From: JAWOFN01 sp046497505 [NCBI: bacterium]
GTDB lineage: Bacteria; Blakebacterota; Blakebacteria; Blakebacterales
Assembly: GCA_046497505.1 (NCBI GenBank)
Contig: JAWOFN010000115.1
Span: 1 to 28,304 of the forward strand
Direction of reading: 5' to 3'
DNA length: 28,304 bases
Below, in pieces: positions 1-7,340 of the stretch. The position numbers and the translations under genes were made by a program. The notes under the pieces were generated by a model. That model was given only the letters and a program-made list of their open reading frames with translations, was not told where the DNA came from and did no database searches. The stretch's first letter is position 1, and every line of letters starts with the position of its first letter.

Positions 1-21
1 CACCGACCTCCACGAAGAGAA

Positions 22-54
22 GGGGCCGCGTCCACCGTGCGGCGACGCGGCCCC
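22..54 (-). terminator. Rho-independent terminator of the M14 peptidase operon
   Basis: A perfect 11-bp GC-rich stem (arms 22-32 and 44-54) encloses an 11-nt loop. Read on the minus strand, the stem is followed by the T-rich run TTCTCTTC. It lies 33 nt past the stop codon of the M14 gene at 88-1869, as expected for an intrinsic terminator. The rest of positions 1-87 shows no gene. Confidence 0.75.
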
Positions 55-87
55 GGTTTGACGCACCCGACCAATATGGTCAGGTGC

Positions 88-1869
88 TCAGCGCAGGTCA
101 ACGGAACGGCTGACCGTCCCCCCCTTCTGACTCCGGTAGGTGAGGGTCACACTGCCGCTCCCCGAGACGATCCAGCGCACCCGGATCTCTCCTCTCCCGG
201 GTACGCCCGACTCGATGGACAGATGCGCGGGGTCGTGCTCCACAAGGCGGATCTGCTCTCCGAGCGAGCCGGAGACGTATCCTCCGGCCTCCACCTCGAC
301 CCGGCGTCCTTCGATGGTGAAGGAGTCGGGGAGCCCGATGCGGTTGATCCGTGCGATGGACGCCCGGCTCGGGATGGCCTTCGGGTTGACGACCGTCGCG
401 GTGACCTGCCAGGTGTCCCCTTCCAGCCGCTCCACCTCCACCTGGTCCATCTGGACCATGGGCATCTGGTCGGCATGGAAAAGGGCGAACATGGCGTTCC
501 GATGGCACATTTCCTGGAGCATGAAGGGCACGGTCACACGGTTGAAGTACTTGCTCCAACCCCCGACTTCGATGGTCCCGTATTCCGGATGCTCCACCTC
601 GTGCCAGTCCACGTACCATGCGCCCAGGCCCAGGCGGTCGTTGTAGAATAGCATCCGCTTCTCGGCCGGGACCGGAGCGTCCTCGTCCCACGCCTCGTTG
701 AAGTACTGGTTCCTGGACCACAGCTCGTTGCTGAAGGAGAAGATCCCCAGCCCGTCGTACGTCCAGTCGATGAAGCCTCCGTAGACCGTGTAGAGGTCGT
801 CCCATATGATGTAGTAGTTGTAGTAGGGGAGGATCAGCTCGCCCCGCTCGCCGATGTAGTCGTACGCTCGGATGTCCTCACGGGGATAACCCGCACCGTC
901 CCGGTAGGAGGAGGCACCCGGCCCCCTCAGGATCATCCCGCCGCTGTTGTGCCACGACTGGACCCCCGCCACGTTCGGGTGGGCCAGCAGGAACTCGCCG
1001 ACCGCCCGGGCCTCCGGGTGACTGAAGGGGTACCAGTGGGCCCCGCGCTGGATGTAGTCCGGCTTCCAGTCGGTGGGCCAGTTCCGGTTCAGGTCGTAGC
1101 CGCCGGGGCCGTCCTCGTTGATCCGACCATCCCCGTCGTTGTCGATCCCCTCGCTTCCCAGCATGGTCCAGTCACCGGTCTCACCGGGTCCCACCCGCAC
1201 CATGAGGCGGGGGTCGACGTCACTGACCTTCATGTTCCCCCGTCCGGGAGTGTACTTGCGCATCGAGGTGATGTGGCCGTCCCCGTCCAGGTCGTCGTAG
1301 CCGTCCTCATCGGCTCGGCCGTCGTTGTCGCTGTCCAGGGGACGCACCCCGCTCCGGCTGCTCGAGGAGGTGTTGGCCTCCTCGAACCAATGCTGGCGGC
1401 CGTCGGGGTTCTGGGTCGGGAGGACGTAGAAGGCCCGCTCGTCAACCAGCCTGCGGACCTCGGGCATCTCGTAGTTCTCCATCAGGAACCAGATGAGGTA
1501 GAGGTTGATCTCCACTCCCTGGATCTCGTTCCCGTGGATGTTGCCGTCCACCCAGAAGGCGGTCTTCTCCTCATGGGGTCCGGTATCCGGGTTGTTGACG
1601 ATCATCAGCCACATGTCGCGGCCTTCCCACGACTTACCGATGCTCACCAGTTCGAGGAACTTCGGATAGGCCTGCTCCAGTTCCCGGAGTACCTCCTCCA
1701 TCTGGGGGAAGCTGTAGTAACGGTCGAACCGGAGGTCCACCTTGGGGTCCTGGACCGGTTCGGCGAAGAAGGACTGGCCCGGGGCGGCTCCGGCAGCGGC
1801 GGTCACGAGGCCCGCCGCCAGGAGCGCCGCGGACAGCAGCCTCCGGACATTCATCAGACGGTTCGTCAT
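88..1869 (-). CDS. Secreted M14 family zinc carboxypeptidase (catalytic residues intact)
   Basis: This 593-residue protein begins with a Sec-type signal peptide (residues 1 to about 30), so it should act in the periplasm or outside the cell, removing C-terminal residues from peptides. The M14 zinc motif HGNE gives ligands H112 and E115. The third ligand is H307 (SWHNSGG), the carboxylate-binding pair is N261-R262 (DLNRNWP), and the general base is E382 (SNELW). Two Asp-rich DxDxDG loops (about 179-201 and 243-255) resemble calcium-binding loops inserted before the active-site strands. The region after about residue 460 looks like a beta-rich accessory domain. The ATG at 1869 follows AGGAGG with an 8-nt spacer and lies 12 nt after the stop of the upstream paralogue, so the two are cotranscribed. 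Family assignment is firm; the substrate is unknown. Confidence 0.93.
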   Translation of the reverse strand: MTNRLMNVRRLLSAALLAAGLVTAAAGAAPGQSFFAEPVQDPKVDLRFDRYYSFPQMEEVLRELEQAYPKFLELVSIGKSWEGRDMWLMIVNNPDTGPHEEKTAFWVDGNIHGNEIQGVEINLYLIWFLMENYEMPEVRRLVDERAFYVLPTQNPDGRQHWFEEANTSSSSRSGVRPLDSDNDGRADEDGYDDLDGDGHITSMRKYTPGRGNMKVSDVDPRLMVRVGPGETGDWTMLGSEGIDNDGDGRINEDGPGGYDLNRNWPTDWKPDYIQRGAHWYPFSHPEARAVGEFLLAHPNVAGVQSWHNSGGMILRGPGASSYRDGAGYPREDIRAYDYIGERGELILPYYNYYIIWDDLYTVYGGFIDWTYDGLGIFSFSNELWSRNQYFNEAWDEDAPVPAEKRMLFYNDRLGLGAWYVDWHEVEHPEYGTIEVGGWSKYFNRVTVPFMLQEMCHRNAMFALFHADQMPMVQMDQVEVERLEGDTWQVTATVVNPKAIPSRASIARINRIGLPDSFTIEGRRVEVEAGGYVSGSLGEQIRLVEHDPAHLSIESGVPGRGEIRVRWIVSGSGSVTLTYRSQKGGTVSRSVDLR

Positions 1870-1881
1870 GGCCAGAGCCTC

Positions 1882-3630
1882 CTAGCGCAGCGTGATGGTT
1901 CGGGTGATGGTCCCGCCGGCCTGCGGGGCCAGCACGGTGAGCTGGATCCGCGTCCCGGCAGGTGCCTTCACCAGCCACTCGACGGTCGATCTCCCTCCCG
2001 ATCCTTGCAGGTTCCGAACCTGGTCCTGGATGTTCCCGGTCAGCACATCGAAATCACCGGGCTCCAGGCGCAGTGTGACGGGGGGAGCCGTCCGGGAGCG
2101 CAGCCCCATCGCGGTGGCCGTCGGCAGGTAGCCTTCGTTGACCACCACCGCCTTCACCAGGAAGATCCCATCGCCCCGGGTCTCCGCCGCGGTCTCCAGG
2201 AGCTCCACCGACGGGAGCTGGTCACCGGCCCAGACCGCGAACTCGGCGTGTTTCCGGGCCAGTTCGGCGATCTCGGCCGGTGGCGGGTTCGTCCGGATGT
2301 TGGGAACGAAGCCCCCGACCTCCACCTGACCGAGCTGGGGGTGGTCCACCGGGGTCCATCCCACGAAGCCGTCCACCCCGGCGGCCTCGAACCAGGCCAG
2401 CCAGGCCTTCTCGTCCGAAGAAGGACCGCGGGCCGTCGGGCGTCCCCGGGGTCCCGTCTCCTCCGCACCCCGTGGAAGGGTCCATACGGGGGTGGTGAGT
2501 GAGATGCGTCCGAGCTGGAAATAGGCGAAATCGTGCCAGGCACCCCGGGCACCGGATGCCCCGCTGCCGGAGAGGCCGGTGATCTCATCGAACTCGTCCG
2601 AGAACCAGGCCAGGTAGTCCGCGTCCTGCGAGAGGATCCCGGAGGGAGCGCTCTGCTGTCGGAAATAGTTGCGGACCTCCTCCATGCTCACACCGGGCGG
2701 GATCTCCATCCCTTCGGGGATGTTTACCTGTGCCTGCCGCTCGCGGGTACCCTGGGGCACCTGGAGCAGGTTGTCGTAGGGGCTGAAAGTCAGGAAGAGG
2801 GTGATGTTGGGATGGGTGAAGGTGAAGTCGGCCAGGGCCCTCGTCTCCACCTCGCTCACCTGGTGAGGTCCGGCGTGGTCCTGGTAGAAGGGGTATTCAT
2901 GGGGCCAGTTCATGTTGAGGTGGGTCCCGCCGGGACCGTCCTCGTTGTACTCCCCGTCCCCATCGTCGTCGATACCCTCGGTGTAGAGGGTGTACGTGCC
3001 GCGCTCACCCCTGCTGCGGTCGGCGCGCTTCATGAGCCGCTCGTCGTCGGGGTCGGACATCCACACACCCTCGGGGTCGCGGACGCGCATCATGGTGACC
3101 AGGCCGTCGCCGTTCAGATCGTCGCCGCCGTCCTCGTCTGCCTCACCGTCCCGGTCCTCGTCCTCCGGATCCGGCTTGAAGGGCATCTCCAGCCCGGGCC
3201 GGGTGAAGAACCACTCGGCGCCGTCCGGGTTGAGGCGGGGGATGACGTAGACGGTCCGGCGGTCCAGCAGGTCGGTCACCGCCTGGTCGCTGCCGTAGCG
3301 GGAGGCCAGGTGGTCCGCTAGGTAGAGGGCGGTCATACTGCCGATGAGGTGGTTGGCCTCGAGGTTGGCCGTCACCAGCATGGCGGGCTTGGCGTCCGCC
3401 TCACCCCGGCCGCTGAGGGTGACGAGCCAGACCTCCCGTCCTTCGGCGGTCCTCCCCAGGATCTCCAGGGATGCTGCCCTGCTGTCCTCCACTGAGCGAA
3501 GGAGGCGTGTGAGGCCGTCATAGTCCAGATAGTCGTCATATGAGCCGGTCTGGGCAGATGCGGGGCCGGCTCCCGCGAGCAGTCCTCCCATGAGCAGGAG
3601 GATCGCCGCACGCAGGCGAGGTGACGTCAT
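1882..3630 (-). CDS. Secreted M14-like protein, probable pseudoenzyme
   Basis: This 582-residue paralogue of the downstream M14 peptidase has a signal peptide (residues 1 to about 26) and the same layout: M14 core, two DxDxDG calcium-type loops (about 154-178 and 219-231) and a C-terminal beta-rich part. Aligned by eye to its neighbour, the zinc motif HxxE is replaced by ExxH (E91, H94 in LEANHLIG). The third zinc ligand is Ser283, the substrate-binding Arg is Met240 (HLNMNWP), and the catalytic Glu is Pro381 (TTPVW). Normal M14 hydrolysis is therefore unlikely. The fold and flanking motifs such as LNPDG and NWP remain, suggesting a retained binding or partner role. The ATG at 3630 follows AAGGAG. 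It is the first gene of the operon. Confidence 0.88.
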   Translation of the reverse strand: MTSPRLRAAILLLMGGLLAGAGPASAQTGSYDDYLDYDGLTRLLRSVEDSRAASLEILGRTAEGREVWLVTLSGRGEADAKPAMLVTANLEANHLIGSMTALYLADHLASRYGSDQAVTDLLDRRTVYVIPRLNPDGAEWFFTRPGLEMPFKPDPEDEDRDGEADEDGGDDLNGDGLVTMMRVRDPEGVWMSDPDDERLMKRADRSRGERGTYTLYTEGIDDDGDGEYNEDGPGGTHLNMNWPHEYPFYQDHAGPHQVSEVETRALADFTFTHPNITLFLTFSPYDNLLQVPQGTRERQAQVNIPEGMEIPPGVSMEEVRNYFRQQSAPSGILSQDADYLAWFSDEFDEITGLSGSGASGARGAWHDFAYFQLGRISLTTPVWTLPRGAEETGPRGRPTARGPSSDEKAWLAWFEAAGVDGFVGWTPVDHPQLGQVEVGGFVPNIRTNPPPAEIAELARKHAEFAVWAGDQLPSVELLETAAETRGDGIFLVKAVVVNEGYLPTATAMGLRSRTAPPVTLRLEPGDFDVLTGNIQDQVRNLQGSGGRSTVEWLVKAPAGTRIQLTVLAPQAGGTITRTITLR

Positions 3631-3837
3631 GCCCTTCTCCTTGCGCGAGAGTGGGTCGTGCTACCGGATGTCTATACCCGGTGCCGGGGCACTTCCTTCA
3701 CCCACGTCGTCTGCACAGGCGGTACGTGGGAGAACGGTGTCAACCCGACCGGGCGGGGCTCGTCGTACGGTACAGAGTGGAGAGACGTGAGCTGCCGCGG
3801 GACGGTCCGGGGAGGACCGTCCAGGAAGGGCGATCCG
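3631..3837. other. Divergent intergenic region between the M14 operon and the VIT/VWA gene
   Basis: This 207-nt gap should hold promoters in both directions, but none is convincing. On the minus strand there is a TTGACA at 3738-3743 with no good -10 at the proper distance, and a TATAGA at 3671-3676 with no good -35. The only strong structure is the hairpin at 3801-3821, listed separately. Confidence 0.5.
3801..3821 (+). promoter_or_regulatory. Perfect hairpin directly before the ribosome binding site of the VIT/VWA gene
   Basis: The arms GACGGTCC (3801-3808) and GGACCGTC (3814-3821) form an uninterrupted 8-bp stem with a 5-nt loop. The ribosome binding site AGGAAGGG (3823-3830) begins just after it and the ATG is at 3838. 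It could be a leader hairpin affecting translation or mRNA stability, or a dyad operator. The structure is seen; its role is inferred. Confidence 0.5.
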
Positions 3838-6279
3838 ATGTATGCTCGCCGGAAGTCGCTGGCAGCCTTGCCCCTGCTGATCGTGCTCGGGACGGCGGTA
3901 ACCGCCCCGGCCCAGGACGTCCATATCGTACCCCGCCCCGACCACCCCGACCCCCATGCCATCTACCTCGCGTCGGCCCGGATGGACCTGGGCATCGAAG
4001 GCGGGGCGGCGAACGCCTCCATCACACAGGTCTTCGCCAATCCCAACCCCTGGCAGGCGGAGGGGATCTATCTCTTCCCCCTCCCCGACGACGCAGCGGT
4101 AACCGATTTCCGGCTGACCATGGACGGACGGTCCGTGCAGGGAAGGGTACTGAGCAGGGAGGAGGCGCGGCGGATCTACCTCGACATCGTCTGCCGCATC
4201 CGGGATCCGGCCCTCATGGAATGGGTGGGGCACAGGGTCTTCCAGGCCCGGATCTTCCCCTTCGAACCCCGTTCCGAGCGTACCCTGACATTGAGCTGGG
4301 CGCAGGTACTCCCCCGGGAAGGGGATTTCCGGAGCTTCCGCTATCTGGACGGGAGGGGAAGGAGAGCGGGGCCGCCGGTGGCGGTCCGGCCGGTACGCCG
4401 ACCGGGTGATCCCCACCCTCCGCTTCCGCCCGGGGTCCGGCAGGTCCCAGGCAGGGGGTACGATCCCTCCCCTGCTCCCGGGAAGCCCGGGTTCACCGTA
4501 GAAGGTCTGATCCGTACCGAGCGTCATCCCATCCGGTCGGTGTACTCCCCCACCCATACCCTGGACGTGAGTGAGGGGGACGGGGAAGTGCGTTTCGGCG
4601 CCGAGGGCACCCTGGAGGCGGGACGGGGGTTCAGGCTCTACTACGCTCCCGCCCCGAAGGAGGGGGTCGGCATGGACCTGCTCACCCACCGGGTGCGCGG
4701 GGAGGACGGCTTCTTCCTCCTCACCATCACCGCTGGATCGGCGGAACCGGGCGAGCGTCTCCCCCGAGACATCGTCTTCGTCCTGGACCGATCCGGCTCC
4801 ATGGGATCGGACGGCAAGCTCGAGCAGGCTCTGGAGGCCCTCCGTTTCGGACTGGGCACCCTCCACGAACGGGACCGGTTCGGGCTGGTGACCTACAGTT
4901 CCAGCACCGTTCCCTGGCGCGAGGTCCTGAGCCGGGCGGACCGGGCTTCCGTGCGGGAGGCCCGCGGGTTCGTAGACGGGATCTCCGCCGGGGGGAGCAC
5001 CCATATCGAGGGGGCCCTCCGGGAGGCGGCACGGCTGGTGCGTTCCTCGGAGGACGGTCGACCGGCCTATGTGGTCTTCTTCACCGACGGTCTCCCCACC
5101 GCGGGCGAACGGGACCCCCGGATCCTGCTGGAACAGGCTGCGGAATCCTTCCCGAAGCGAACCCGTCTTTTCACGTGGGGGGTGGGCTACGACGTGAACG
5201 CCTTCCTGCTCGATCGACTGGCCGAGCAGCACAGCGGGCGTGCTGCCTACGTTGAGCCGGTCGAGGACCTGGAGGCCAGGGTGAGTACCTTCTTCGGCCA
5301 GATCAGCACCCCGGTCCTGGCCGACCTGGGACTGGAATTCCAGGGGGTCCGTACCCGGGACCTCTATCCGGTCCGTCTTCCCGACCTCTTCCAGGGAGGG
5401 GAGATCACGGTCATGGGCCGCTATCGGGACGAGGGGAGTGCGACCATCCGGCTCACCGGCAGCGCCGGGGAGGAGCCTGCCGTCCATACCCGGAGGACCA
5501 GCTTCCCGGAGGATGGGGGGGCCGACTTCCTGGCACCCCTCTGGGCCCAGCGGAAGGTGGGCTACCTGCTGGAGCAGATCCGCCTCCACGGGGAGTCGGA
5601 GGAGGTGAAGGAAGAGATCGTCACGCTGGGCGAACGCTACGCGCTGGTGACCCCCTACACCTCCTATCTGGTCACCGAGGAGATGGCGGACGCAGTCTTC
5701 CAGGGGATGCTGGCCCCCGAGGACGCCTCGCTGGTCATGGCTCGTGCGGCCATGGAGGCACGGGCCCGCCCGGACAGGTCGGTCTACGCGGCGGGCGCGG
5801 GTTCCGAGCAGCAGACCGGGGCGGATATCATACAGTCCGCCAGGGCGGAGAAGGTCCTCCAGGAGACCCTGGCACTGCAGACCGGGCGGTTCCTGAAGGC
5901 GCGGCACGTGGCGGGCAGGACCTTCCGGTGGGAGGAGGGAGCGGGTCTCTGGCTGCAGGACGGGATCACCGATACCTCCGATGTCCGGATCGCCGAGGTC
6001 GGGGATGAGGACTTCGACCGGCTGCTCGCGGCCCATCCCGACCTGGCCCGCTGGGCCTCGGTGGGGGAGCGGGTACGGGTGATGCTGAACGGTCAGGTCT
6101 GGGAGACCCGACTCCCTGCGCCTCCAGGGCCGGGGCCTCAGAACCTCAGCAGGGTGGCACCCCAGGTGAAACCGCTCCCGAAGGCGGCAAGGCAGACCAG
6201 GTCGCCCCGGTCCACCAGCCCCTCCTCCACCGTCTCGTCCAGAGCGATGGGGATGGAGGCCGCGGTGGTGTTCCCGTAG
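3838..6279 (+). CDS. VIT domain / von Willebrand factor A domain protein with signal peptide
   Basis: From the ATG at 3838 (preceded by AGGAAGGG) this is 813 residues with a signal peptide ending near AQ26. A VIT domain (about 35-160) carries the family signature EEARRIYLDIVxRxRDP. A von Willebrand A domain follows (about 310-480) with a complete metal-ion site, D317-R-S-G-S321, plus the later GGSTH and FTDG motifs. The C-terminal part matches the inter-alpha-trypsin-like family (RYALVTPYTSYLV). Such proteins usually bind ligands outside the cytoplasm. Two oddities stand out. Residues about 171-222 are an Arg/Pro/Gly-rich stretch where relatives have a short strand linker. The last roughly 50 residues lie beyond the normal family end and are antisense to the fabH 3' end. 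A frameshift or lost stop near 6125-6170 would explain the tail. Confidence 0.88.
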   Translation: MYARRKSLAALPLLIVLGTAVTAPAQDVHIVPRPDHPDPHAIYLASARMDLGIEGGAANASITQVFANPNPWQAEGIYLFPLPDDAAVTDFRLTMDGRSVQGRVLSREEARRIYLDIVCRIRDPALMEWVGHRVFQARIFPFEPRSERTLTLSWAQVLPREGDFRSFRYLDGRGRRAGPPVAVRPVRRPGDPHPPLPPGVRQVPGRGYDPSPAPGKPGFTVEGLIRTERHPIRSVYSPTHTLDVSEGDGEVRFGAEGTLEAGRGFRLYYAPAPKEGVGMDLLTHRVRGEDGFFLLTITAGSAEPGERLPRDIVFVLDRSGSMGSDGKLEQALEALRFGLGTLHERDRFGLVTYSSSTVPWREVLSRADRASVREARGFVDGISAGGSTHIEGALREAARLVRSSEDGRPAYVVFFTDGLPTAGERDPRILLEQAAESFPKRTRLFTWGVGYDVNAFLLDRLAEQHSGRAAYVEPVEDLEARVSTFFGQISTPVLADLGLEFQGVRTRDLYPVRLPDLFQGGEITVMGRYRDEGSATIRLTGSAGEEPAVHTRRTSFPEDGGADFLAPLWAQRKVGYLLEQIRLHGESEEVKEEIVTLGERYALVTPYTSYLVTEEMADAVFQGMLAPEDASLVMARAAMEARARPDRSVYAAGAGSEQQTGADIIQSARAEKVLQETLALQTGRFLKARHVAGRTFRWEEGAGLWLQDGITDTSDVRIAEVGDEDFDRLLAAHPDLARWASVGERVRVMLNGQVWETRLPAPPGPGPQNLSRVAPQVKPLPKAARQTRSPRSTSPSSTVSSRAMGMEAAVVFP

Positions 6280-7133
6280 CGGTGGATGTTGCTGTAGACC
6301 TTCTTGGGCGGGAGGCCCAGCCGCTTCCGCATCGCCTCGGTGATTCGCTGGTTGGCCTGGTGGGGGACCACCATGGACACGTCGTCCGGGACCAGGCCCT
6401 CGGCCTCCAGGACCTCCCGGATCACCTCGGGGAAACGGGTGACCGCGTGACGGAACACCTCCCGACCTTCCATATGGGGGATGGTCAGTCCCAGATCGAT
6501 CATCTCTTTGCTTATCCACGGGTTGGCGGCCGAACTCGGCGCCCTCATGCAGAGGGCCTCGGCGAACCGGCCGTCTGCGTGGAGTCTGTGACCCATGATG
6601 CGCGAACCGTCCTCCTCGGTGGCCTCCAGGCACACGGCTCCTGCCCCGTCCCCGAAGAGCACAGCGGTATCCCTCCCCTCGTTGCTGAGGCTCATGCCGG
6701 TCGAGTGGACCTCCGAACCCACCAGCAGGACCCGTCGATACATCCCCATGCGGATGTACGCGTCGGCGGCGGAGAGGGCGTAGATGAATCCGGTACACTG
6801 GTTGCGCACGTCCAGGGCCCCGATTCCCTCCATCCCGAGTCCCCGCTGGAGCAGCACCCCGTCCCCGGGGAAGTACATGTCGGGGGAGAGGGTGGCGAAT
6901 ACGATGAACTCCACGTCCTCCGGGGTCCACCCGGCATCCTCCAGGGCGTCCCGGGCGGCGCCCACCCCGAGCTCGGCGGAACCCTGTCCCTCAGCGGCGA
7001 ATCGCCGCTCGGATATCCCCGAACGCTCCCGGATCCACTCGTCCGAGGTGTCCATGAGGGCCTCCAGGTCGTGGTTGGTCACGACCCTGTCCGGCAGATA
7101 GCGGCCGGTCCCTGCGATACGTGTATAGGGCAT
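6138..7133 (-). CDS. fabH: Beta-ketoacyl-ACP synthase III
   Basis: This 331-residue cytoplasmic enzyme condenses an acyl-CoA primer with malonyl-ACP to start type II fatty acid synthesis. The catalytic triad is complete: Cys113 (NQCTGF), His258 (PHQANQR) and Asn288 (GNTTAAS). The C-terminus has the expected GSGFTWGATLLRF ending, so the stop is reliable. The ATG at 7133 is chosen because AGGAGG sits 8 nt upstream and the protein then begins at the normal FabH N-terminus (YTRIAGTGRYLP). It stands alone rather than in a fab cluster, but a FabL-like enoyl reductase lies 2 kb away. Its 3' end overlaps the convergent VIT/VWA frame by 142 nt. A sigma70-type promoter is visible at 7173-7201. Confidence 0.95.
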   Translation of the reverse strand: MPYTRIAGTGRYLPDRVVTNHDLEALMDTSDEWIRERSGISERRFAAEGQGSAELGVGAARDALEDAGWTPEDVEFIVFATLSPDMYFPGDGVLLQRGLGMEGIGALDVRNQCTGFIYALSAADAYIRMGMYRRVLLVGSEVHSTGMSLSNEGRDTAVLFGDGAGAVCLEATEEDGSRIMGHRLHADGRFAEALCMRAPSSAANPWISKEMIDLGLTIPHMEGREVFRHAVTRFPEVIREVLEAEGLVPDDVSMVVPHQANQRITEAMRKRLGLPPKKVYSNIHRYGNTTAASIPIALDETVEEGLVDRGDLVCLAAFGSGFTWGATLLRF

Positions 7134-7172
7134 CTGCGTGCCCTCCTTCCTGGGGTGGTTCAGGCTGCCGGT

Positions 7173-7201
7173 ATCATGCAGTAGACCCCGCAGAGGGTCA
7201 A
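7173..7201 (-). promoter_or_regulatory. Probable sigma70-type promoter of fabH
   Basis: On the minus strand, TTGACC (7196-7201) and CATGAT (7173-7178) are separated by 17 nt. That is five of six consensus matches at -35 and four of six at -10. It would place the start about 30 nt upstream of the fabH ATG. The rest of the 7134-7340 gap shows only weak inverted repeats near 7183-7200 and 7291-7307. Confidence 0.5.
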
Positions 7202-7340
7202 CACCCCCTCTTCTCCCGTGCTCTTCCTCACCGGCTCCGCCCGTGCCCCCCCTGCATGGGCCCGATTCTCCTGCGATCCGATACACCGTCTCATCCAGGG
7301 GTGGATGGAACGATAGGGGAGAGCACCCGCAGGCCGTCGG

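Noticed and set aside
3671-3743. TTGACA (3738-3743) and TATAGA (3671-3676) on the minus strand as an M14 operon promoter
   Set aside because: The two are too far apart to form one promoter, and neither has a matching partner at 16-18 nt.
3661-6930. A 1089-codon open frame on the minus strand opposite the VIT/VWA gene
   Set aside because: It is antisense to a well-supported gene and runs into fabH in another frame; its composition (Gly, Arg, Pro, His-rich) shows no family motif. Long antisense frames are expected at this GC content.
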